Assembly (NCBI GenBank): GCA_964544885.1
Contig: CAZJDX010000013.1
Span: forward strand, 1-64,000
Length of the DNA: 64,000 bases
Direction: 5' to 3'
From: QQVM01 sp964544885
GTDB lineage: Bacteria > Bacteroidota > Bacteroidia > AKYH767-A > 2013-40CM-41-45
Shown here: positions 42,696 to 52,083 of the stretch, one piece after another
Layout: the number at the start of each line of letters is the position of its first letter
Position numbering within the stretch: the stretch's first letter is position 1
Program-made: the position numbers and the translations under genes
The notes under the pieces: generated by a model
What the model saw: the letters and a program-made list of their open reading frames with translations, nothing else
Databases searched by the model: none
What the model was told of the DNA's origin: nothing

Positions 42696-43757
42696 TTATA
42701 AGGTAAACTTCCCTCCGATCGAATGAATTCCGTCAAAGGGATCGGTCGCTCTGTAGGAATAGTCGATCCCGAACTTTTTCCCTGATTTTCCTAAGGGAAC
42801 ATCGATTGTTACACCCGCTGAAAGTCCTGTATAGACGGTAGAGCGCAGTTCATCATCGGTGATGTCTTCTTCGTAGGTATAACCCGCACGTAGCATGAAC
42901 ATTTCGCGAAAGCCATACTCGAGTCCACCGGTAACCTGATCCCTGGTAAAGGAATTCGAAGTGAAACTGGCAGCGAGAGTGAGCCTGTGATCCTTCATGA
43001 GTCTGAAGTCATAGGAAGCGCCTATATTCAACAAGGAAGGAATTTCAAAACCCGCAGCACGTTGTTCAACCGTAAGCTGATAACCGCTGGTAGTTGTGGC
43101 ACGGGTAGACAGACCGTCACCGCCAAACTTGAGAGGGGTTCCAATATTTTTCAGTGCGATACCGAACTTCACATTGTCCTGGTCTTCGTTGGAACCTGTG
43201 ACATACTGAATACCCGCGTCGATCGCGATTCCCTGAGCACCGACATTGGAAATCTTTTCGTCGATCACCTTGAAATTCACACCGCCGTATATTGAATTTG
43301 AAAATGCCTTCGCATAGGACAAGCCAATGTTAATGTATTGCGGAGAGAAGGTACCCAGTACCGGCTCCGGCTGTTCGGTGGTAGTGATATCTATATCACC
43401 AAAGTCCATGGACATGATGGATACACCGACAACACTTGTCTCTCCAAGCCTTTGTGACAGGCCGAAAGCATTAATGGTGATTCCGCTTCCTTGCAGGTAG
43501 TTGGTATGACTGAAGATCACTTCGGTCTTTTTGGTATGTGCTGTTCCGGCCACATTAAGAAACTGCGCTTCAAGTCCTTTGACCATACCGCTGTTCGCGC
43601 CGTTCCAACCGCTGGAACGAGCCCAGGGATTAATCAGCAATTCCGATGCTCCGGCCTGACCGGCACGATCAGGATTACCCGCATATACGATTCCTGCAGG
43701 CGCAAGCAAAGCGAGCAGCGCGATTTTAAAAATCTTACCTGAATAAAAATTTCTCAT
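42696..43757 (-). CDS. PorV/PorQ-family outer-membrane beta-barrel
   Basis: Beginning at the ATG at 43757 (the in-frame TTG at 43772 adds five residues) the product is 353 residues. A signal peptide (IFKIALLALLAPAGIVYA) is followed by the family's conserved start, GQAGASELLINPWARSSGWNGANSG and GLEAQFLNVAGTA, and then alternating strands ending in KFGIDYSYRATDPF and IGGKFTL. PorV shuttles T9SS cargo at the outer membrane; other members of the family have undefined roles. The protein is encoded last in a unit after a TonB-type receptor and a 1407-residue exported protein with gaps of 37 and 38 bp. It is a PorV-family paralogue or the PorV itself; I cannot tell which. Confidence 0.88.
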   Translation of the reverse strand: MRNFYSGKIFKIALLALLAPAGIVYAGNPDRAGQAGASELLINPWARSSGWNGANSGMVKGLEAQFLNVAGTAHTKKTEVIFSHTNYLQGSGITINAFGLSQRLGETSVVGVSIMSMDFGDIDITTTEQPEPVLGTFSPQYINIGLSYAKAFSNSIYGGVNFKVIDEKISNVGAQGIAIDAGIQYVTGSNEDQDNVKFGIALKNIGTPLKFGGDGLSTRATTTSGYQLTVEQRAAGFEIPSLLNIGASYDFRLMKDHRLTLAASFTSNSFTRDQVTGGLEYGFREMFMLRAGYTYEEDITDDELRSTVYTGLSAGVTIDVPLGKSGKKFGIDYSYRATDPFDGIHSIGGKFTL

Positions 43758-43794
43758 AGGTCTGTTTTTCAATTCTATTTATAATTCAGATTTA

Positions 43795-46700
43795 TCAGAA
43801 TGTATCAAGATCAAGCGGACGCATCACGCCAAACCATTTCACGGTCCTTTCACCGATGCCGGGAGCTTCCACATGGATCAGGTACATACCGCTGGCAACG
43901 GGTACACCTACGGTATTTTTCAGATCCCAGTCAACGGAAGTTTCCTGATTCACCTCAGGATAGGTAGCCCCTCCGGTATTATTCCTGTCAACAGAAACTA
44001 CATCCCTCCTGAGCCTGCGTACCAGCGTTCCTGAGGAAGTATAAATGCTGATGGTACACCTGGCAGGCAGATTCACAATCTTTATCCTGTTATCCAACTG
44101 ACTGGTTTCATAGCTTGAATAAGCGTAATAAGGATTGGGAACCACATTGATCAGGCTCAGGGCATCCTTTGCTACATCAGTCTGTTTCATCTCGCTGACA
44201 AGTTCATATGTATTGAAGCGATAGAATGGTTTGTAGCCCGCAAAGGTCGCTGTGCTATCACTGGTATAAAGACGGTATGGGCGAGCCACCCTGATCCGGA
44301 TCTTTGCTTCCGTTGAAAGGAAAGACTGGCCGGGAACCACAATCGGAACACCCACCCACATACAATCTTTCCACACATCTCTCATCGGGAGATAACCGGA
44401 TGAAGTGGGACCTTTGCCCCAAAGCTTTGAATGGATATGTGCGCAACCATCATAGGCAGGACCCCACTTATTCGTATCCAGAGGAGAAGGCACATTGTAC
44501 ATATTCTTTCTTCCAAAGACATAAATGACATGTTTACCGCCTGCAATGATATTTCCATCATTATCCTGGATGACTGAAGTCGGATTGAAGATCATATCAC
44601 CGCCGGTCGCGCCGGTATAGCCATTGGCGGGAGTGAGCCAGGAATCTTCGCCAAAAGCAATGTTGAGACGCTCTCCTGATTCCACATCAATTGCATAGCC
44701 CGGGAACCAGCTAAAGCCTGAATCGGCCTCCGCCTGGTACTCTTTATTGCGCGAAGGAGCGAGGCGGATAAATCCTTTGCCCTGCAAACCCTGCGCTTTA
44801 GCCCTTGTTCTTTGCATTTCAAAGACAACACAGCGGCTCCATTTTGATTTATCCGGAGTGAGGACTATGTCAACACTGTTATACCATTCGAGATTGTCCT
44901 GGATCTGTGCGTTGGTACCGGCTACTCCTGCGCCACCGGATCCTGTTGCATCCTTATGAGCAGGAATGATTGAATCAGCAGGTGCTGCGACATTACCTGT
45001 AGGGTCATTACTTGCTAAACGGTAAGGCGCCCATGTTCCGCCGAGGATCTTTTCAAAATACTGATTACCGTCAATGAATTCACCTTCAGCCTGACCGGGA
45101 TAACGGAAATCAATGTTCTCAGTCTTTCCGGAACGGATCCAGTTCAATGCAGGGAAATTATCAATGTCCGGTACACCGGATAACCAGCGGCTGTTGGGGT
45201 CTGCGAATTCAATGGTACCCTCTATCAATCCATGTCCATTAGCTTCCTGTTCTCCCGGTGCTTTGACCTGGTTTACGGAAATGGAAAATCCATAATCGCT
45301 GAAGAGCTGGTCATAGGGAAATTCAAAGGATTTGATGGAAGTATCCGTCTTACCTGTCAGCAGGTTCTTCAGCACCCAACGGCTACCGGCTGAAATATTC
45401 TCAGCGGTATAAGTTTGGGATGAAGTTCCGCTGACTTTCTTAGACATGACAATAAATGTGTCAGGAGAAGTGCCTATAACCTTGATAATTACATCAGCCG
45501 GGAACTGAACGATGCCTGCGGTGAGAGATTGACCGACCTTCAGCCCGGCAATACTGGAGATTCCTCTGATCGTATCATTGTTACCTCTGAGATTTCCGGT
45601 GAAATTAATGTTTGTTATCGTATCGGTAAACCAAAGTTCATAGTCGCCGGGAGCTACTTTCACCGGGTCATAAATTCTGACATCCACCGGTCCACGGCCA
45701 CGTACATAAGTCGGACGCTGGATTACGCTGGTTGGTTGTGAACTGTTAAAGAGTATTTCATTTACCTGTGACTGTTTGAGGTCGATAGATCTACGATCCG
45801 ATCCAAGGTTATAACCATTTCCGATTCCGGTAATCCTTGTGATCTCAGGGCCATCGCCAAAGGTTGTATTAAGTACAAGACCTTCCGCTTCAGGTGCTGA
45901 AATATGCGGTATCGCGGTAAATACACTGATGCCTTCACCGGTATGACCTTTACGGCCTGCCAGATAAGGTTTGCTCAATCCGTCAACATAAGGATCAAAG
46001 ACATCTTCATCAGGATTATAAGCATAGGCAATAGCCATGAAGTAATAGGTCTTGTGATTAACCAAAGTCGGATCGCCGGTTGCGAAAGCATCTGTGGTGA
46101 CCCGGAATGAATGACGCAGCCCTTTGTTTTCTCCATTCACTTCTTCCACCGGAAGGAAGGCATTTATTTCAGGTTGGAAATATTGATTGGTGATCCTGGA
46201 GATACCATTCTGAATGTCGCACTGGAAGATAAGCCTGGCTTTATCGGCATCTTTCAGATCAGTAGGAGCAACAGAAGGGTCCTTCAACTGATAGACCTGA
46301 TAACCCTCAAAGCGATAATAAGAAACGGTTGTTGTAACGGCAGGATCTCTTTCAAAATACAATTCACGGAAATTATTGGATCCATCATTGTTTACAATGG
46401 AAATGATCAGCTCTTTATCCAGTTCACGGATATTCAATTGGGGAGCATCCGGTCCGTCAACGATTTTAAAGCAGTTGTCGAAGAGAATCTGCGCCTTGTC
46501 GTCTGCCAGACGTACCAGTTTCACAGAGGCCAGTGGTCCACCTGAAGAGGTCCTGGCCCACACAACTCCGGTTGTGATGAAATTGACTGCTCCAGGAAGC
46601 AGGGTGAATGCTCCTGCTGACTGAAGGAAACGACGGTCGGCCGGTTCATTTGGTGTTCCACCTGCAGCAGTAGGTTGATTTTCTGACCAGGGAAAAAGAC

Positions 46701-48018
46701 CTGTCACACCATTTGTTCCCCAACCGGTAGGATCCGTATCACCAGGGAACATGAAGTCGCAGGTGTCTGCACCCGGAGTTTGGTGGCCGTTTCCGCCATA
46801 TACCATTTTGGTACCGTCTTTCCAGACACCACGCAAATAATCGTAGTAATGCAAAGCCTGGGAAGGATTACCCGTTACACTGAAGTCATTGTCGTAATAA
46901 ACAAATTTGGACATAATGATCTGTTCATTTGGCTCATCAACAACTCCATTCCGGTTATTGTCTTTGCCGTCGCCAGGATCAGCGATAGGACCTTCAAAGA
47001 AATCCACCCCGACAGCCGGAGGATTCAGGCCATAGCCGAGTGCACCGTCATCATCGGCATCACCATTATAGCAATAACCAAAACCTCTCTGAACATCACA
47101 ACCCACATAATCATCCAGGTAATTTCCCAGATCGGGATCGATCCAGGAACCAAAGTACGTTTCGTTGAGTGATTGTGAGGAGCGGTTGATGATCTTATAC
47201 CTGTAAAAGGTCATATTATTGATCTCGTCGTTGGTATTGAATCCAAAGGCCTGAGCCTGGATTTCTATACCGATATTGAACTGACTGCCTGTTTCCGTAT
47301 GGATATTACCGGCATCATTGAACACCCACCAGATGGTCTGATCACCCAGGAGATACTCTCCGCATTGAGCGACAGATGAGAGGTTGAACTTAGGATAATC
47401 ACCATCTTCATAGTTATAAAGACCGTCATTGTTATAATCAAAAAAGGGCGCCAGGTACTTTCCCTGTTTCTTGTTACTGAAATCGCCGTTACCCGGCCAG
47501 GTTTTGATTACGTCCGGAACCGGATAATTATCCGCGTTACCTGTCTCCGCATAATAATTGGCGAAGTCTCTCACTTCAGCCAGGGTTACCTTCCAATGCT
47601 TATCGTATTCAACACAGACATCATTGGAGACCGTTGCATTGGTTGTGTCGAGAGGACCGGGCCAAAAATCACTTCCTGACTGCCTGTAAGTCTGTGCAGC
47701 CACCCGGAGATTTTGTGAAGCATCCTTACCTCCTATCCAGATCGCTCCGGAAAAGAGAGAATGTTTTCCTGATCCGAAGGGGACCTCGTATTCGGCGTTA
47801 CCCACCAGATCCCACCACATATCACCATTGATGAAGATGGGACAGCGAACATTATTTACATCCAGATCGGCACGTCCTTTGGAAGCCGTACATCCTGCAA
47901 AGATTCTCTGGCCGTTAGTTCCGGGACCCGCTACCCTTTGTTGTCCGATATTTTCACGCGCCTGAGTGGAGAGTGAAAAACAAAAAAGGAGAAGAGTTGC
48001 TTTTACAATTATTTTCAT
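43795..48018 (-). CDS. Large exported protein with FlgD/T9SS-like C-terminal domain
   Basis: The 1407-residue protein has a signal peptide (MKIIVKATLLLFCFSLSTQA) and several Asp-rich calcium-type loops (DYNNDGLYNYEDGDYP and DDDGALGYG and DNNRNGVVDEPNEQ). The middle is beta-rich with fibronectin/LamG-like character. The end (about 1310-1407) has NVVPNPYYAYSSYE, LPARCTISIYTSSGTLVRRL and GMYLIHVEAPGIGERTVKWFGVMRP, a FlgD-like Ig domain close to T9SS sorting domains but lacking their usual last residues. It lies between the TonB-type receptor and the PorV-like gene in one unit, which suggests that it is exported to or held at the outer membrane by them. Function unknown. Confidence 0.85.
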   Translation of the reverse strand: MKIIVKATLLLFCFSLSTQARENIGQQRVAGPGTNGQRIFAGCTASKGRADLDVNNVRCPIFINGDMWWDLVGNAEYEVPFGSGKHSLFSGAIWIGGKDASQNLRVAAQTYRQSGSDFWPGPLDTTNATVSNDVCVEYDKHWKVTLAEVRDFANYYAETGNADNYPVPDVIKTWPGNGDFSNKKQGKYLAPFFDYNNDGLYNYEDGDYPKFNLSSVAQCGEYLLGDQTIWWVFNDAGNIHTETGSQFNIGIEIQAQAFGFNTNDEINNMTFYRYKIINRSSQSLNETYFGSWIDPDLGNYLDDYVGCDVQRGFGYCYNGDADDDGALGYGLNPPAVGVDFFEGPIADPGDGKDNNRNGVVDEPNEQIIMSKFVYYDNDFSVTGNPSQALHYYDYLRGVWKDGTKMVYGGNGHQTPGADTCDFMFPGDTDPTGWGTNGVTGLFPWSENQPTAAGGTPNEPADRRFLQSAGAFTLLPGAVNFITTGVVWARTSSGGPLASVKLVRLADDKAQILFDNCFKIVDGPDAPQLNIRELDKELIISIVNNDGSNNFRELYFERDPAVTTTVSYYRFEGYQVYQLKDPSVAPTDLKDADKARLIFQCDIQNGISRITNQYFQPEINAFLPVEEVNGENKGLRHSFRVTTDAFATGDPTLVNHKTYYFMAIAYAYNPDEDVFDPYVDGLSKPYLAGRKGHTGEGISVFTAIPHISAPEAEGLVLNTTFGDGPEITRITGIGNGYNLGSDRRSIDLKQSQVNEILFNSSQPTSVIQRPTYVRGRGPVDVRIYDPVKVAPGDYELWFTDTITNINFTGNLRGNNDTIRGISSIAGLKVGQSLTAGIVQFPADVIIKVIGTSPDTFIVMSKKVSGTSSQTYTAENISAGSRWVLKNLLTGKTDTSIKSFEFPYDQLFSDYGFSISVNQVKAPGEQEANGHGLIEGTIEFADPNSRWLSGVPDIDNFPALNWIRSGKTENIDFRYPGQAEGEFIDGNQYFEKILGGTWAPYRLASNDPTGNVAAPADSIIPAHKDATGSGGAGVAGTNAQIQDNLEWYNSVDIVLTPDKSKWSRCVVFEMQRTRAKAQGLQGKGFIRLAPSRNKEYQAEADSGFSWFPGYAIDVESGERLNIAFGEDSWLTPANGYTGATGGDMIFNPTSVIQDNDGNIIAGGKHVIYVFGRKNMYNVPSPLDTNKWGPAYDGCAHIHSKLWGKGPTSSGYLPMRDVWKDCMWVGVPIVVPGQSFLSTEAKIRIRVARPYRLYTSDSTATFAGYKPFYRFNTYELVSEMKQTDVAKDALSLINVVPNPYYAYSSYETSQLDNRIKIVNLPARCTISIYTSSGTLVRRLRRDVVSVDRNNTGGATYPEVNQETSVDWDLKNTVGVPVASGMYLIHVEAPGIGERTVKWFGVMRPLDLDTF

Positions 48019-48056
48019 TGTATCGCTGATTGAATATTATGGATAAATTTTTTCTA

Positions 48057-51000
48057 TTAGAAATTAAGCTGGACACCCAACAGAATACGGCGTGGGAGAT
48101 TGTAATTGCCCGGATTGTTCACCGCGATCTCATAGAGATCAACATAAGCCTGCGGACTCACCTGGGTGGCGATTGAAGCCTGTGCTGCGGCTGAATTCAG
48201 GTATCCGTCATCATCCGGATTACCGGTTGCGCTATAAACCGCATTCACGTTTTTGGAATTCAGGACATTCTGTATCTGGAGATAAGCGCTGGCATACAAG
48301 GCACGGCGGGACTCGCCATCCGCTTTCCTGCCATATTTGATAGCGAAGTTCTTGTCAAACTTGGCATCAATCTTAAACTGCCAGGGCAAACGGGAACCAT
48401 TTAATGAACCGCTGATTACCGAACGGCTGTTCGCGGTGGTGGTGAAATCAGCTTCCGGAGTAATGTTGGATTTTCTGGTATAGGGTGTTCCGGAACCAGC
48501 TCTGAAGACCAGGTTTACACCCGCATCAGAGAAGATCTGCTTACCCCAGAGTACCGGACCATCATAATCCTTTCCTGATCCATAATGGAAATCGAATGAG
48601 GTAACAAAGGTGTGTCGCTGATCAAAGTCAAGAGGTTTGGCTTCGCGGAGATTTGTCTGACCCTGCTGGGCAAGGATACCCGCGCTGGTATTCGGATCGG
48701 AACCGGTACCATCTGCGAACTGCAGGGTATAGCTCACGTTCATGCGGATATTACTGGTACGGCGAAGATCATAGGCGAAGGATAGTCCCTTTACAGTTCC
48801 AAAGTCAATGTTACCATAGGTGGTATAGGATATAGGATGGGCAAAGGTGACGTTAATGATCTGGATCATATCCCTGAGTTCCTTATAGAACGCGGAGATC
48901 GACAGAGCAGAACTCTTGCTTAGCTTTTGCTGGAAGGTGATCTCATAGTCGGTGGTTTTTTCAGGTTTCAGATCAGGATTACTGACAGCGCCTGAAAGTC
49001 CGCGTGCAAGGTTTGAATAAGAAACCGGATTGAAGCGAAGCAGAGCCAATGATTGTGGTCGCTGGGTAAGAATGTCGTAGTGTGCAGCGAAATAGGCTTC
49101 ATCCGAAATTGGGAAAGAGAAAGCCACACGTGGCATCACACTTACCTGAGGCGTATAGTCTTCAAATATTTTAGTGGTTACACGGCTGTTCTGGGCATCA
49201 TCCGGATTTTTAAGATACGGCTGAATACCGCCTGCTCCGCCTCCGGTCTGAGTCAGCGGATCGAGATTGGTAATCACGTTTCCGTTGGCATCATACCAGG
49301 TATCTTCATCTCTGAAGCCTACTATACTGTTCGGGTTATTTGAATTGTCAACATAGACGGCATAGTCATTACCTATGTTTTCCGGAATTACGGCATTGGA
49401 GAGGGAAGGATTAGACCTGACCTCACCGGCATTATAGGTTTCAAAGAGAAGATATTTATCTTTCAACACGCTTTGATTTGCATCAAAGCGGTCGACACGG
49501 ACACCCACGTTAAAGATCAGGTCCCGGAAAGTGAATTTATCCTGGATATAGCCGGCGATATAGTTCGGGCGGAAGGCATCAATGTTACGGGTATAATTAT
49601 TACTGCCGTCCTTCTTGGTATAAAAATCCTCCAGTGAGGATGAACCGCTTTGCAATTCTCCGAGGTAATCATAACCATAATAGCTGACCATTCCATTATC
49701 AAGCAATTGATCGGGAGTGAACAAATCAAGTGAATACATGGAAGGATCGATGGCATCGGTCTGAATCGTATCGGTCAGACTCATGCCCATCATTTCCCTT
49801 ACGTTCTCGAAGAAACCTTTAGCTACCTCTCCGTCAACATTCTCCGTTGGATCTACTAGGGCTCTTGTGTAATTGGTATAGATGGCAGGACTGCCAAAGA
49901 AAGTTCCGTTGGTCACGACAGCGGATGATGAGTCGACGCCGGTGAAATTCTGATTTCCAAGCTGCCTTGCCAGACCCCATAATCCTTTAGGAAATACGTT
50001 GTAAGCCCGATCGGTCCTTTGTTCATACTCCAGTCCGATGACTATATTATGATTCTTAATATCCGCAGATCCAGAAGCACTGATTCTGAACTGGTTCTGG
50101 TCAGTGTACCCATATCCGTTCGGAACCCTTCCCGGTGTTGACCACAAACCGTAGGTGTTCAGGTTAATCCTGTTATCATCATTAAGCAAACCTCCCCCTG
50201 CAACGATATTGGATAAGTTATCGGTATAACCGAAAGTTCCAAATGGTGCGGCAAGTTCATAGTATTGACGGGTATAATTGGTAGTTACCGGATTCTGCGT
50301 GCCAGGAGTGAAATACACGGCAGTATCAATGGATCCATCCTGGTATAAGAGAAAAGTTCCTGTTGTATCAAGAAGTATCTGGTAAGATGGCGTCCTCTTG
50401 ATGTCGAACTTACCCACATATCCATAATCAAAAATCTTATCCTTGTGTGTTTTGTTCTGGTTGGTGGAAGAGTTCTTACTGTAGTCAACCTGAAGTGTAT
50501 AGAACGCGTTTTTGATTCCGGAAGTCTTTTCTGTTTCTTCTGAAGTGAATCGCTGAGTGATCTTGGCAAAGGCTCTCCAGTTTGTTTGAAGTAATTGGGT
50601 ATTGTTATCGAAGTTCATCAGGGAATAAGAATCGATAAACTGCATATCATCACTATGTGCTATGGAACCTCCGACAGTGAATGTCAGGTTTTTTGCGGGG
50701 CGGATATCGATCTTACCATTCACTCTGATATTTTTAGAATCGACATTAGGTCTTGCCTTTACTTTATCCAGGCTGTCATAGGTAAGAAAGTCAGTTCGTT
50801 TCACAAAGCCGTTTCCACCCGGAGCAGGACGAAGCGGATTTTCTTCAATTGATTTCAGGATATCATCTTTTACCACATACACAGGAATGGCGGAAGGATT
50901 CGGATCCTTGGCCATCTGGTATTCCCCGGCGATGAAGAATCCTGCGACCGGTTGACCTGATTTGGCGCCGGTAGAATCTTTCTTTGTATATATAGGACCG

Positions 51001-51764
51001 GAAAGATCAAGTGCAACAAGGTTGGAACCGTAATCATCGAAGAGTTCTGATGTTGCCAGTTCAACACCACCCGAAAAATTTCGGGATGGACCGCGTGTTG
51101 TAACCGAAACGATACCGCCGGTGGCATCACCGTACTGTGCGGGAACTCCGCCGGTGATCACGGTTATCTGCTCCGTACCTTTTTGTGAAAGACCCAGACC
51201 CCCGCGAACTTTGATCCCATCCACATAGTAAGAGGTGGCATCCGAACGGGAACCGCGGATATTGATCGCTCCGCCTTCATCCTGCTGGTAAACACCTGCA
51301 GTCTGAGAGGCGATGGAATTCACATCGCGGGTCGGTGCAGCCTGTATCTCTTCATAGGTAACCGTTTTCTGTGTAGCCGGACTTCCTTTGTCAATAAGCG
51401 GAACGGTATACTCAACGATCTCGACTTCCTGCAGTTCCACTCCTTTACCAAGTTCAAAGTCCGCAAAGGATATCTTGTCAGTCGATACCAGTACGCCTTT
51501 AATTTCCTGAGGCTGATAACCGACGCTGGTCGCTTTCACATCATACTTACCCGGGTTAAGCGGCTTAATGGAATAGTTCCCGTCGAAATCGGTAACGGTC
51601 GCCTGAACCTGCGTTCCGTTCAGCAAAGCCGCGACACTGGCAAAGGGGATCCCTTCCTTCCCTCCTTTTTCTGTAACCTTACCGCGTATCTCTCCGGTTT
51701 GCGCGAAACCGTTGATACCTGTTAATACTAAAACAAAAAGAGCTACGTAAAACTTCTTTCCCAT
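48057..51764 (-). CDS. TonB-dependent receptor-like outer-membrane protein
   Basis: The 1235-residue protein has a signal peptide (MGKKFYVALFVLVLTGINGFA), a carboxypeptidase-regulatory-like domain (about 23-105, GEIRGKVTEKGGKEGIPFASV), a plug domain (about 125-230, INIRGSRSDATSYYVDGI and ITGGVPAQYGDATGGIVSV) and a long beta-barrel ending in LPRRILLGVQLNF, a terminal aromatic as expected for barrel assembly. Such receptors import scarce ligands or, in SusC-like and T9SS-linked cases, handle large substrates. No SusD partner is encoded; instead the next genes encode a large exported protein and a PorV-family barrel. This context suggests a role in secretion or surface assembly. A promoter lies at 51803-51833. 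Confidence 0.93.
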   Translation of the reverse strand: MGKKFYVALFVLVLTGINGFAQTGEIRGKVTEKGGKEGIPFASVAALLNGTQVQATVTDFDGNYSIKPLNPGKYDVKATSVGYQPQEIKGVLVSTDKISFADFELGKGVELQEVEIVEYTVPLIDKGSPATQKTVTYEEIQAAPTRDVNSIASQTAGVYQQDEGGAINIRGSRSDATSYYVDGIKVRGGLGLSQKGTEQITVITGGVPAQYGDATGGIVSVTTRGPSRNFSGGVELATSELFDDYGSNLVALDLSGPIYTKKDSTGAKSGQPVAGFFIAGEYQMAKDPNPSAIPVYVVKDDILKSIEENPLRPAPGGNGFVKRTDFLTYDSLDKVKARPNVDSKNIRVNGKIDIRPAKNLTFTVGGSIAHSDDMQFIDSYSLMNFDNNTQLLQTNWRAFAKITQRFTSEETEKTSGIKNAFYTLQVDYSKNSSTNQNKTHKDKIFDYGYVGKFDIKRTPSYQILLDTTGTFLLYQDGSIDTAVYFTPGTQNPVTTNYTRQYYELAAPFGTFGYTDNLSNIVAGGGLLNDDNRINLNTYGLWSTPGRVPNGYGYTDQNQFRISASGSADIKNHNIVIGLEYEQRTDRAYNVFPKGLWGLARQLGNQNFTGVDSSSAVVTNGTFFGSPAIYTNYTRALVDPTENVDGEVAKGFFENVREMMGMSLTDTIQTDAIDPSMYSLDLFTPDQLLDNGMVSYYGYDYLGELQSGSSSLEDFYTKKDGSNNYTRNIDAFRPNYIAGYIQDKFTFRDLIFNVGVRVDRFDANQSVLKDKYLLFETYNAGEVRSNPSLSNAVIPENIGNDYAVYVDNSNNPNSIVGFRDEDTWYDANGNVITNLDPLTQTGGGAGGIQPYLKNPDDAQNSRVTTKIFEDYTPQVSVMPRVAFSFPISDEAYFAAHYDILTQRPQSLALLRFNPVSYSNLARGLSGAVSNPDLKPEKTTDYEITFQQKLSKSSALSISAFYKELRDMIQIINVTFAHPISYTTYGNIDFGTVKGLSFAYDLRRTSNIRMNVSYTLQFADGTGSDPNTSAGILAQQGQTNLREAKPLDFDQRHTFVTSFDFHYGSGKDYDGPVLWGKQIFSDAGVNLVFRAGSGTPYTRKSNITPEADFTTTANSRSVISGSLNGSRLPWQFKIDAKFDKNFAIKYGRKADGESRRALYASAYLQIQNVLNSKNVNAVYSATGNPDDDGYLNSAAAQASIATQVSPQAYVDLYEIAVNNPGNYNLPRRILLGVQLNF

Positions 51765-51802
51765 AGGATTGAGTTTATGTTAAGTTAAATTAATGTGGGT
51801 GG

Positions 51803-51833
51803 TAAAAGTATGAATTGAATAATTAAATCCAAA
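51803..51833 (-). promoter_or_regulatory. Promoter of the TonB receptor unit
   Basis: On the minus strand TTTG (51833-51830) is followed after 19 bp by TACTTTTA (51810-51803), close to the Bacteroidota -33/-7 consensus with one mismatch in the -7 box. The start codon lies about 33 nt beyond the predicted transcription start. The rest of 51765-52083 holds only this and the smc promoter. Confidence 0.5.
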
Positions 51834-52049
51834 ACAAATTTTCCGGCCCGGAAACAGGCTGTTTCTCATGATTTCAGGCAAGTGTTTTCGCATCGGCAAA
51901 TTTCAATTCTGCAATTTTAAAATTTGCTGCAAGATCCTTAACATTCTTTTCAACTATGTCAGTGTCCGGTCAATAAGGATTATCAAGATGAAATTCTGTC
52001 CATCGGCTGCATGATTTATCAACAATCAGAAAAATGTCTTTAAAAAACC

Positions 52050-52057
52050 TATTTTTG
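52050..52057 (+). promoter_or_regulatory. Putative -7 box (TATTTTTG) for smc
   Basis: The bases match TAnnTTTG and lie 27 bp before the ATG at 52084. No good -33 box is seen at the usual spacing. Confidence 0.45.
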
Positions 52058-52083
52058 CAGGAATTAACATTTCTATCTGAATT

